From NCBI GenBank assembly GCA_946221495.1, contig CAMIFA010000059.1, positions 1-26,024 of the forward strand: DNA of 26,024 bases, written 5' to 3'. The notes beneath the pieces are model-generated. The model worked only from the letters and a program-made list of their open reading frames with translations, was not told where the DNA came from and ran no database searches. The stretch comes from an uncultured cyanobacterium. GTDB lineage: Bacteria; Cyanobacteriota; Cyanobacteriia; Cyanobacteriales; Chroococcidiopsidaceae. The stretch's first letter is position 1, and the number at the start of each line of letters is the position of its first letter. This document shows, in pieces, positions 9,022 to 14,919 of the stretch. The translations under genes were made by a program, and so were the position numbers.

Positions 9022-9052
9022 CGCTAAACGCTGCGCTACACTTCGTGAACGC
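9022..9052 (+). repeat. dispersed repeat, copy 1
   Basis: This 31-base stretch matches positions 10553-10584 with two substitutions and one inserted base. Both copies are in non-coding DNA. It is embedded in a GC-richer block (about 8990-9062) that ends just before the ribosome binding site of the next gene. No coding potential is evident. Confidence 0.8.
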
Positions 9053-9076
9053 TAACGCCTCTTTAAGGAGTTTTTT

Positions 9077-9448
9077 ATGTCCTACTATTCAGAGCCGCCG
9101 TACTTTTTACTAACTATCGGGATTCTAGTCGCGTTAGCTTGTGGTACAGCATTTTCAGCAACGCTAAAACAAATTGTCCAAAAATGGTCTAGCGATCGCG
9201 CTGCGAATGTAAAAACTCAATTGCAAACAGGACAACTACTAATCCCATTTTTGGGCATCTCTGCTGGTGTTTGCCTCTTTCTTGGTTCTGGTTTAGAAAT
9301 TTTTGGGTTGATCGGTTGGCTTCCTTATGCAGTTGCTATTCCGCTTACTTTGCTGATTGGCTTCCTGGTTTGGTATCAATTAGGAAGTATGTTTGCCTTA
9401 GTAGATCGGCAAGGATTCCAATCTTTAGATTTAGATTCTTGGCAATAA
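9077..9448 (+). CDS. small membrane protein, unknown
   Basis: This 123-residue protein has three probable membrane helices at about residues 9-30, 53-72 and 78-100, with a polar loop (about 31-52, containing QKWSSDRAANVKTQ) between the first two and a short acidic tail. I do not recognise a named family; its composition is that of a conserved cyanobacterial membrane protein. The ATG start is well supported by AAGGAG about 6 bases upstream. A 12-bp perfect hairpin follows the stop codon, so the gene probably forms its own transcript or ends one beginning with the ABC1 kinase gene. A repeat-rich spacer of 129 bases lies between it and that gene. Nothing in the sequence points to a function. Confidence 0.75.
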   Translation: MSYYSEPPYFLLTIGILVALACGTAFSATLKQIVQKWSSDRAANVKTQLQTGQLLIPFLGISAGVCLFLGSGLEIFGLIGWLPYAVAIPLTLLIGFLVWYQLGSMFALVDRQGFQSLDLDSWQ

Positions 9449-9460
9449 AAGCAATACTCC

Positions 9461-9496
9461 TTACCTTTTAACTTCCTTATTGAGGTTAAAAGGTAA
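9461..9496 (+). terminator. terminator-like 12-bp hairpin
   Basis: TTACCTTTTAAC (9461-9472) and GTTAAAAGGTAA (9485-9496) are perfectly complementary around a 12-base loop. The hairpin lies 13 bases after the stop of the small membrane protein gene. Only a short TTTC follows, so it may terminate weakly or act mainly to protect the 3' end. Confidence 0.6.
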
Positions 9497-9601
9497 TTTC
9501 AAGCGGCGAACTCTTAACAAGTATTGAAATAATAGTATTAGGCAAGATTCCCAGTTCTACAAAGGATATTGGAAGTAGTGGGGTTATCTACCAATAACTA
9601 A

Positions 9602-9629
9602 TGACCAGTGACTATTGACCAATGACTAA
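9602..9629 (+). repeat. four-copy heptamer array at the gloB 5' end
   Basis: The bases divide into TGACCAG, TGACTAT, TGACCAA and TGACTAA, a degenerate 7-base tandem repeat with consensus TGACYAN. It ends two bases before the ATG chosen for gloB and contains an earlier in-frame ATG at 9622. Confidence 0.85.
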
Positions 9630-9630
9630 A

Positions 9631-10404
9631 ATGCAGATAATCCCGATTCCGGCACTTTCTGACAATTACATCTTTTTGCTGCACGAGCAAAAGCAAAATA
9701 TTGCTGCTGTTGTTGATCCAGCAAAGGCTGAACCAGTCCTAGAAAAACTTGAAGAATTAGGAGCTGATTTAGTAGCGATTTTTAACACCCATCATCATCA
9801 CGATCATGTAGGCGGTAACTCAAAACTGCTACAACACTTTAGTCAAGCAATAGTCTATGGCGGAGCAGAAGATCGAGGTAGAATTCCTCAACAGCAAGTA
9901 TTTTTACAAGAAGGCGATCGCGTTCAATTTGCCAATAGAGAAGCTACAATTCTATTTGTTCCCGGACATACCCGCGCTCATATTGCCTACTACTTTGAGC
10001 CTCAACAACAGGATGAAACGGGAGAATTATTTTGTGGTGATACTTTATTTGCTGGCGGCTGTGGTCGCTTATTTGAAGGCACTCCCGCTCAAATGCTTAA
10101 TTCCCTAAGCAAATTCTTGGCTCTACCCGACAATACAAGAGTTTGGTGCGCCCACGAATACACGCTGAAAAATTTGCAATTTGCCCTGACTGTTGACGCT
10201 AGTAACCCAGACCTACAATCACGGTTTGCCAAAGCTAAAGCTGCTCGTAGCCGCTCCCAAGCAACTATACCCTCAATGCTGGATTTGGAAAAGCGGACAA
10301 ACCCCTTTTTGCGCTGGCATCAACCGACTATACAATCAGCAGTAAATAGTCAAGATCCAGTTCAGACCTTTGCACGTCTGCGGGGCATGAAAGATCAGTT
10401 TTAG
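9631..10404 (+). CDS. gloB: hydroxyacylglutathione hydrolase (glyoxalase II)
   Basis: Glyoxalase II hydrolyses S-D-lactoylglutathione to D-lactate and glutathione, the second step of methylglyoxal detoxification in the cytoplasm. The 257-residue protein has the metallo-beta-lactamase fold. The binuclear metal motif is THHHHDH (residues 53-59), and further ligands are in VPGHTRAH, LFCGDTLF and WCAHEYT. The C-terminal KRTNPFLRW segment is typical of the glutathione-binding region of this family, which separates it from generic beta-lactamase-fold enzymes. An ATG 9 bases upstream (9622) is also in frame, but it lies inside a heptamer repeat. I therefore prefer the ATG at 9631, which gives the MQIIPIPALSDNYIF start expected for the family. 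No Shine-Dalgarno sequence is visible for either. Confidence 0.93.
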   Translation: MQIIPIPALSDNYIFLLHEQKQNIAAVVDPAKAEPVLEKLEELGADLVAIFNTHHHHDHVGGNSKLLQHFSQAIVYGGAEDRGRIPQQQVFLQEGDRVQFANREATILFVPGHTRAHIAYYFEPQQQDETGELFCGDTLFAGGCGRLFEGTPAQMLNSLSKFLALPDNTRVWCAHEYTLKNLQFALTVDASNPDLQSRFAKAKAARSRSQATIPSMLDLEKRTNPFLRWHQPTIQSAVNSQDPVQTFARLRGMKDQF

Positions 10405-10439
10405 GGCTTGTAGCATTTGATTAAAGGAAGTTAGATTTA

Positions 10440-10460
10440 TCACTTCTTCAAAGGAAGTGA
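10440..10460 (+). terminator. possible gloB terminator hairpin
   Basis: TCACTTC (10440-10446) pairs with GAAGTGA (10454-10460) around a 7-base loop, 35 bases after the gloB stop codon. There is no T-run after it, so termination is uncertain. Confidence 0.35.
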
Positions 10461-10552
10461 GCTTATTAAGCGTGTCACCAATATGTGAGTTTCTACTATA
10501 GCAGTCCTAAATGATTCGTAAAACCCTCTCTTCCTTCCTTGGCGGTTTTGGC

Positions 10553-10584
10553 GGCTAAACGCTGTCGCTACACTTCGTGAAGGC
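10553..10584 (+). repeat. dispersed repeat, copy 2
   Basis: This is the second copy of the element at 9022-9052, with two substitutions and one additional T. It is followed by a compact self-complementary stretch, ACGGCAAGCCGCTTTGCGT (about 10593-10611), that the first copy lacks. The whole block (10541-10617) is clearly GC-richer than the surrounding spacer. Confidence 0.8.
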
Positions 10585-10890
10585 GGTAGCCTACGGCAAG
10601 CCGCTTTGCGTCTACGTTAAAAAATAACTTTCACAACTCAGATGGGATTGCTATAACAGCTGGGTAACTTAAGCTTAATTCGCAACTAGTTTTGACCATT
10701 CCCTCTTACTAATGCTTCTTTTTCACAGGATAATGGTTGCGATCGCTCCTGTCTTTCAGTTAGGATCAGATGTTCTACCTCAGTTGAATGCATTGGTAGA
10801 CCCAATCAGAGAGTTTAGAAGCATGGTTCTACAAGTAGCTACCAAATACCTTCTTAAACTCAAGCAATCAAGAATTTCACAGGAAAGACA

Positions 10891-11349
10891 ATGGCGAAAC
10901 GTGTACAATTAGTTTTGAATCAGGATGTTAGCAAGTTAGGAAGATCGGGAGACTTGGTTGAAGTTGCTCCTGGTTATGCTCGCAATTACCTAATTCCTCA
11001 AAAAATGGCAGTTCATGCAACCCCTGGTATTCTTAAGCAAGTCGAACGCCGTAGAGAGCAAGAGCGTCAGCGTCAATTAGAACTAAAGCAACAAGCTCAA
11101 GAACTTAAAACTGCTTTGGAAAATGTTGGGCAGTTCACAATAGCCAAGCAGGTTGGGGAAGAAGATGCGATTTTTGGTACTGTCACCGATCGCGAAGTTG
11201 CAGCTTTGGTTCAGCAAGCAATTAATCAAGAAGTAGATCGGCGCGGCATTACTTTACCTGACATCAGCAAAACAGGTACTTACAAAGCCCAAATCAAACT
11301 TCATCCTGAAGTTACGGCTGTAGTAGACATTCAAGTAGTCGCTGAATAG
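10891..11349 (+). CDS. rplI: 50S ribosomal protein L9
   Basis: The 152-residue protein is ribosomal protein L9, which binds 23S rRNA at the base of the L1 stalk and affects reading-frame maintenance. The N-terminal domain has the family pattern: VQLVLNQDVSKLGRSGD, then VAPGYARNYLIPQKMA. A long charged connecting helix follows (about residues 45-75, with QVERRREQERQRQ), and then the C-terminal domain with GTVTDREVA. Length is normal for the family. The ATG at 10891 has an AGGAAAG about 5 bases upstream. dnaB follows on the same strand after 113 bases; rplI next to dnaB is a common bacterial arrangement. Confidence 0.97.
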   Translation: MAKRVQLVLNQDVSKLGRSGDLVEVAPGYARNYLIPQKMAVHATPGILKQVERRREQERQRQLELKQQAQELKTALENVGQFTIAKQVGEEDAIFGTVTDREVAALVQQAINQEVDRRGITLPDISKTGTYKAQIKLHPEVTAVVDIQVVAE

Positions 11350-11354
11350 TTATC

Positions 11355-11381
11355 TATAGGGGCAAGGGGCAAGGGGCTATA
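11355..11381 (+). repeat. GGGGCAA heptamer repeat flanked by short inverted repeats
   Basis: Two copies of GGGGCAA plus GGGGC (11359-11377) lie between rplI and dnaB. TATAG (11355-11359) on the left and CTATA (11377-11381) on the right are exact reverse complements and overlap the outer bases of the array. Confidence 0.8.
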
Positions 11382-11462
11382 AAGCTAGGAATAATTTATC
11401 CTGATTTACTCTGCTGCCAACGGCAACCCCGATTTCCCCATCTTCCCCTCTTTAACTGCTGT

Positions 11463-12809
11463 ATGCAACAACTTAGTTTTCAAGATAATGCTAGCGATCG
11501 CCTGCCACCCCAAAATATTGAGGTGGAAGAAGCAATATTGGGCGGTATTTTGCTAGATCCAGAAGCACTTGGACGAGTTAGCGATCGCCTGGTTCCAGAA
11601 GCTTTTTACATCAGCGCTCACAAAGACATCTATCAAGCGGCAATTAAGCTGCATAATCAAGGTAAGCCGACAGATTTACTTAATGTTACTGCTTGGCTAC
11701 TTGACCACGACTTACTAGCACGTATTGGTGGCAAAAGCAAGCTAGCGCAGCTAGTAGATCGCACTGTGTCAGCAGTTAATATTGACGCATTAGCGGCGCT
11801 GGTAATGGATAAGTATCTACGTCGCCAGTTAATTAAATCTGGTAACGAAATTGTCCAACTTGGTTACGAAACAGAAACAGAGTTGCCAGTTGTTCTTGAT
11901 CGGGCAGAGCAAAAGGTTTTCAGTATTACTCAAGAGCGTCCGCAGCAAGGTCTAATTCCCCTTTCAGATACGCTTACGCATACTTTCCAAGACATTGAAA
12001 CTCATCATCAAGGTCAAGCTTTACCTGGTCTACTTTCTGGTTTTTATGATTTAGATGCCAAAACAGGTGGATTCCAGCGTTCTGACTTAATTATTGTCGC
12101 TGGTAGACCATCAATGGGCAAAACAGCAATTTGCCTTAATATTGCGCGGAATATCGCTGCTGCTTATAAATTACCAGTGGCAATTTTTAGCCTAGAGATG
12201 TCAAAAGAGCAGCTAGTACAGCGATTACTTGCTAGTGAAGCTAGTATTGAAAGTACCTATCTGCGCTCTGGGCGCTTAAGCCAAACTCAGTGGGAACCTC
12301 TGGCTCAAGCTATTGGCTTACTTTCAGAACTGCCAATATTTATCGACGACACCGCTAACATAACGGTAATGGAAATGCGATCGCAAGCGCGTCGTCTCCA
12401 GGCTGAACACGGCGGCATGGGGTTAATTTTGATCGATTACTTGCAACTAATGGAAGGTAGCGGCGATAACCGGGTGCAAGAATTATCAAAAATTACGCGA
12501 TCGCTTAAAGGATTAGCGCGTGAACTTAATGTTCCAGTTATTGCTTTATCTCAGCTAAGTCGCGGCGTTGAAGCCCGCACCAACAAGCGACCAATGATGT
12601 CAGATTTGAGGGAGAGTGGAAGTATTGAACAAGACGCGGATTTAGTGATGATGATTTACAGAGATGAATATTATAACAGCGACACACCTGATCGCGGCAT
12701 CGCGGAAGTAATTATTACTAAACACCGTAATGGTCCTACAGGAACTGAAAAGCTACTGTTCGATCCGCAGTTTACTCGCTTTCGTAATCTTGCTTCTCCG
12801 CATCGCTAG
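11463..12809 (+). CDS. dnaB: replicative DNA helicase DnaB
   Basis: The 448-residue protein is the hexameric 5'-3' helicase of the replication fork. The N-terminal domain starts with PPQNIEVEEAILGGIL, the usual DnaB N-terminus. The RecA-like C-terminal domain has Walker A GRPSMGKTA (from about residue 214), the FSLEMSKEQLVQRLL segment, Walker B LILIDYLQLM, and the late SDLRESGSIEQDAD and KHRNGPTG motifs. Length is normal. Many cyanobacterial DnaB proteins contain an intein; the motif regions here are uninterrupted, so this copy has none. The ATG start lacks a clear Shine-Dalgarno sequence. It is likely cotranscribed with rplI. Confidence 0.97.
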   Translation: MQQLSFQDNASDRLPPQNIEVEEAILGGILLDPEALGRVSDRLVPEAFYISAHKDIYQAAIKLHNQGKPTDLLNVTAWLLDHDLLARIGGKSKLAQLVDRTVSAVNIDALAALVMDKYLRRQLIKSGNEIVQLGYETETELPVVLDRAEQKVFSITQERPQQGLIPLSDTLTHTFQDIETHHQGQALPGLLSGFYDLDAKTGGFQRSDLIIVAGRPSMGKTAICLNIARNIAAAYKLPVAIFSLEMSKEQLVQRLLASEASIESTYLRSGRLSQTQWEPLAQAIGLLSELPIFIDDTANITVMEMRSQARRLQAEHGGMGLILIDYLQLMEGSGDNRVQELSKITRSLKGLARELNVPVIALSQLSRGVEARTNKRPMMSDLRESGSIEQDADLVMMIYRDEYYNSDTPDRGIAEVIITKHRNGPTGTEKLLFDPQFTRFRNLASPHR

Positions 12810-12820
12810 TGACCAAAACA

Positions 12821-12841
12821 GGGGTTAGGGATTAGGGAAAG
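12821..12841 (+). repeat. GGGxTTA-type heptamer repeat after dnaB
   Basis: GGGGTTA, GGGATTA and GGGAAAG follow each other in 7-base register, 11 bases after the dnaB stop codon. This matches the G-rich heptamer type also found between rplI and dnaB and inside purD. Confidence 0.65.
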
Positions 12842-12846
12842 GGAAA

Positions 12847-12872
12847 AAGCCCTACGTTTATAGGTAAGGCTT
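12847..12872. terminator. possible shared terminator between dnaB and the FKBP gene
   Basis: AAGCC (12847-12851) can pair with GGCTT (12868-12872), with an inner CTA/TAG pairing. CTTTA follows on the plus strand. It lies between two convergent genes and could serve both, but the stem is imperfect. Confidence 0.4.
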
Positions 12873-12905
12873 CTTTACTATTATGGAGTTTCCTAACTTC
12901 TCTTC

Positions 12906-13427
12906 TTAGCCAATTTTCAGTAATTCAACATCAAAAATCAACGTTGAGTTGGGTGGAATCACACCACCAGCACCTCTTGCGCCATAACCTAACTCTGGGG
13001 GAATAATTAACTCTCGCCGTCCGCCAACTTTCATCGTGCTGAGTCCTTCATCCCAGCCTTTGATTACTTGTCCTTCGCCTAATTTAAACTTGAAAGGCTG
13101 ATTGCGATCGCGTGAACTATCAAACTTAGTCTTATCTTCTAAAGTACCTGTGTAGTGAACTACAACTGTTTGCCCTTTTTGGGGAGTTGCACCAGTACCT
13201 TCCTGTAATTCTTTGTACTTCAACCCAGAATCTGTAGTCACAATATCGGTATCAGCCATAGTATCCTTGCTGGTAATCAAATTATCAATTTCACTTAGCG
13301 TAGCGATCTGTGGTTGATTTTGATTCAATTCATCTGCGATTGCCGCAGGTTGACTAGTAAATTGACTCAACAGAATCGTCAAAACACAAACCAGCACAAC
13401 CGAGATGCTGATGAAAATTTCCTTCAA
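12906..13427 (-). CDS. FKBP-type peptidyl-prolyl cis-trans isomerase, exported
   Basis: The 173-residue protein has an N-terminal hydrophobic segment (IFISISVVLVCVLTILLSQ) that looks like a signal peptide or anchor, a linker to about residue 63, and a C-terminal FKBP domain. FKBP motifs are VVHYTGTLEDKTKFDSSRDR, the active-site VIKGWDEGL, RRELIIPPELGYG and the terminal IPPNSTLIFDVELLKI. It should catalyse prolyl isomerisation outside the cytoplasm, in periplasm or thylakoid lumen; the compartment is inferred from the leader. The frame extends to a TTG at 13454. I prefer the TTG at 13425-13427 because a perfect GGAGG (13435-13439) lies 7 bases upstream and the leader then begins MKEIF. It converges on dnaB. 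Confidence 0.9.
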   Translation of the reverse strand: MKEIFISISVVLVCVLTILLSQFTSQPAAIADELNQNQPQIATLSEIDNLITSKDTMADTDIVTTDSGLKYKELQEGTGATPQKGQTVVVHYTGTLEDKTKFDSSRDRNQPFKFKLGEGQVIKGWDEGLSTMKVGGRRELIIPPELGYGARGAGGVIPPNSTLIFDVELLKIG

Positions 13428-13640
13428 AATCAGTCCTCCATCAGTTCTTATCAATTTACCATTGGAGCGCGAATAATGGCGATCGTCAAATGGTATGAAC
13501 TACTTAACATAGTAGCTACTTAATCATTAATCCTTTGCAGGAAGTCAAATTAATTTGCTACTTATGTGAGCAAAAACTGCCAACCCCAACTTAAAGACTA
13601 TATTTATACCCTCTTGGCGTAATCAGGCACATAGATACAT

Positions 13641-13964
13641 TTAACGCCAGAGCTTATTTTCCAAGTCTCGAATTTGACGCTCTAGGCGGTCAATCCGCCC
13701 CCGTAGCTCATCCATTTCTGACTGGCGAGGTACACCCAAATCTTGCAACATATTCCGCATTTGCCGTTGCAATTGCACATCAAAGTTACCTTGCTCCGCC
13801 TTTAACTGCTGCATCATGTCATCCATAAAAGCTTTAGCTTGCTCTGGATTGAGTTTGCCATCCTTGACCAATTCATCACCTACTTCCCGCAGTTTTTCTG
13901 CTACCAACGATGTTGTCCCTACACCAAGCATCATTAGCTGTTTAATCCAGTTATTATTGTCCAT
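13641..13964 (-). CDS. small phasin-like coiled-coil protein
   Basis: The 107-residue protein begins with a mildly hydrophobic helix (NWIKQLMMLGVGTTSLVAEK), followed by a lysine/glutamate-rich helical region and a C-terminal coiled coil (DELRGRIDRLERQIRDLENK, residues about 84-103). The pattern, including the KDGKLNPEQAKAFMDDM segment, resembles small proteins annotated as phasin-family or polyhydroxyalkanoate granule-associated in cyanobacteria. Whether it coats granules here is unproven; no polyhydroxyalkanoate synthase gene is in the window. The ATG start is clear, with GGAAGGC just upstream. The gene stands alone, divergent from the TIGR03792 gene. Confidence 0.75.
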   Translation of the reverse strand: MDNNNWIKQLMMLGVGTTSLVAEKLREVGDELVKDGKLNPEQAKAFMDDMMQQLKAEQGNFDVQLQRQMRNMLQDLGVPRQSEMDELRGRIDRLERQIRDLENKLWR

Positions 13965-14048
13965 TCTGCCTTCCAGTTACTTAGTTAAACTTAATTAGAA
14001 ACGGTACACGCAACTTTTATTCTGTGATTTGCTATGTGTAGCGAATTC

Positions 14049-14079
14049 AGCTTTGTTCCCCAACATAAGGAATAAAGCT
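14049..14079 (+). other. stem-loop upstream of the TIGR03792 gene
   Basis: AGCTTTGTTCC (14049-14059) and GGAATAAAGCT (14069-14079) form an 11-position stem with one central mismatch around a 9-base loop. It lies in the divergent spacer 77 bases upstream of the next gene and may be a leader structure or the end of an unseen transcript. Confidence 0.4.
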
Positions 14080-14156
14080 ATGCTGGGAATGTGAACTCTA
14101 AACGCCTATAGTTCTATTTTGGCAAATTTGAGGCTTTTACCTACGGTCTTTAGACA

Positions 14157-14519
14157 GTGATTATTGAGTTGCTCAAATTTAAAGTTGCCCCCGAAGTCCA
14201 GGAAAATTTTCTGCTAAAAGATGCAAAAATTTGGACACAGGCGCTTGCTGGTTATCCTGGTTTTCTCGATAAAGAAATTTGGCTTAACCCTAACGAACCA
14301 ACAGAAGTTATCCTGATAATTCGTTGGGCTAGCCGCGAACAGTGGAAATCTATTCCACTTGAGGCGCTGGAGACAATTGAACAACAGTTTGCCCAGCAAC
14401 TAGGCAATACTTATCAAATTATTGAGTCATCTGAGTATCAAGTGAACGGTACTCCGCCGATGAAAAGCCGGAGGAAGAGCGTTCACCGCATAAGCGCGGT
14501 CAGAAAACTTCATTCTTAG
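14157..14519 (+). CDS. TIGR03792 family protein (cyanobacterial, unknown function)
   Basis: The 120-residue protein matches the cyanobacterial TIGR03792 family in its first 100 residues: IIELLKFKVAPEVQENFLLK, DAKIWTQALAGYPGFLDKE, NEPTEVILIIRWASREQWKS, and the end YQIIESSEYQVNG. The fold is probably a small alpha/beta ferredoxin-like domain akin to ABM monooxygenase-like proteins; this is inference. The last 20 residues are basic and probably a non-conserved tail. The start is a GTG with no strong ribosome binding site. The stop TAG overlaps a possible GTG start of the next frame by one base, and the next ATG is 17 bases on, so the two genes are very likely one transcript. Confidence 0.8.
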   Translation: MIIELLKFKVAPEVQENFLLKDAKIWTQALAGYPGFLDKEIWLNPNEPTEVILIIRWASREQWKSIPLEALETIEQQFAQQLGNTYQIIESSEYQVNGTPPMKSRRKSVHRISAVRKLHS

Positions 14520-14536
14520 TGCTGATATTCCTACAA

Positions 14537-14893
14537 ATGCCAAATTGTCCCCGTTGTCATCAATCTATTGATACGCAAGCGGTTACTTGTCCTTATTGCC
14601 GCCTACCTTTAAAAGCTTATGGACATCCGGGCATTCCTTTACATCGTGCTACTGGATCAGCTGCTTTGTGCGAAAGCTGTAGTTACGAGGCAGATGATAG
14701 CTGTACTCTTCCGCAACGCCCTCATGCTAGAGAATGTACGCTCTACCAAAATATTCTTCAGTTGGATAATCAGCACTCTAAGACCACGAAAAACCTTTCC
14801 TCAGCTGTAACAAACTGGGTAAAACGTAATCAAACCTGGCTGCTGTTACTAGGTTTATTGTTCGTAAGTTTTTTAGTCGTGCTATGGAGGTAA
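14537..14893 (+). CDS. zinc-ribbon protein with a C-terminal membrane anchor
   Basis: The 118-residue protein has an N-terminal zinc ribbon with CPRC (Cys4, Cys7) and CPYC (Cys18, Cys21). A middle segment contains four further cysteines in the order Cys45-x2-Cys48-x7-Cys56-x10-Cys67 (CESCSYEADDSC onward), and residues about 98-116 form one membrane helix close to the C-terminus. The soluble part should face the cytoplasm, as in tail-anchored proteins. The second cysteine group could bind another zinc or an iron-sulphur cluster; this is inference. A GTG at 14519 in the same frame overlaps the previous stop codon; I chose the ATG because the ribbon then starts at residue 4. Function unknown. 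Confidence 0.75.
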   Translation: MPNCPRCHQSIDTQAVTCPYCRLPLKAYGHPGIPLHRATGSAALCESCSYEADDSCTLPQRPHARECTLYQNILQLDNQHSKTTKNLSSAVTNWVKRNQTWLLLLGLLFVSFLVVLWR

Positions 14894-14919
14894 TCTGTGC
14901 TAATTAGCAAAACATTACC

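Larger units (their letters stand above)
10405..10890. other. 486-base intergenic region between gloB and rplI
   Basis: No convincing gene lies here. The contents are a 7-bp hairpin just after gloB (10440-10460), a GC-rich dispersed repeat block (about 10541-10617), and a 66-codon open frame (10712-10912) that runs into rplI and looks fortuitous. A HIP1 octamer lies at about 10739. The rplI promoter must be in the right-hand part, but I see no strong match. Confidence 0.5.

Noticed and set aside
8990..9062. GC-rich block as a possible tRNA or structured RNA gene
   Set aside because: No cloverleaf, anticodon arm or TTC-type T-loop can be drawn, and part of it recurs at 10553 as a dispersed repeat.
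10712..10912. Open frame of 66 codons ahead of rplI
   Set aside because: It overlaps the rplI start in another frame, has no clear ribosome binding site, contains a HIP1 octamer and resembles no known family.
11463..12809. Intein in dnaB
   Set aside because: DnaB is a frequent intein host in cyanobacteria, but all motifs are contiguous and the length is that of an intein-free protein.
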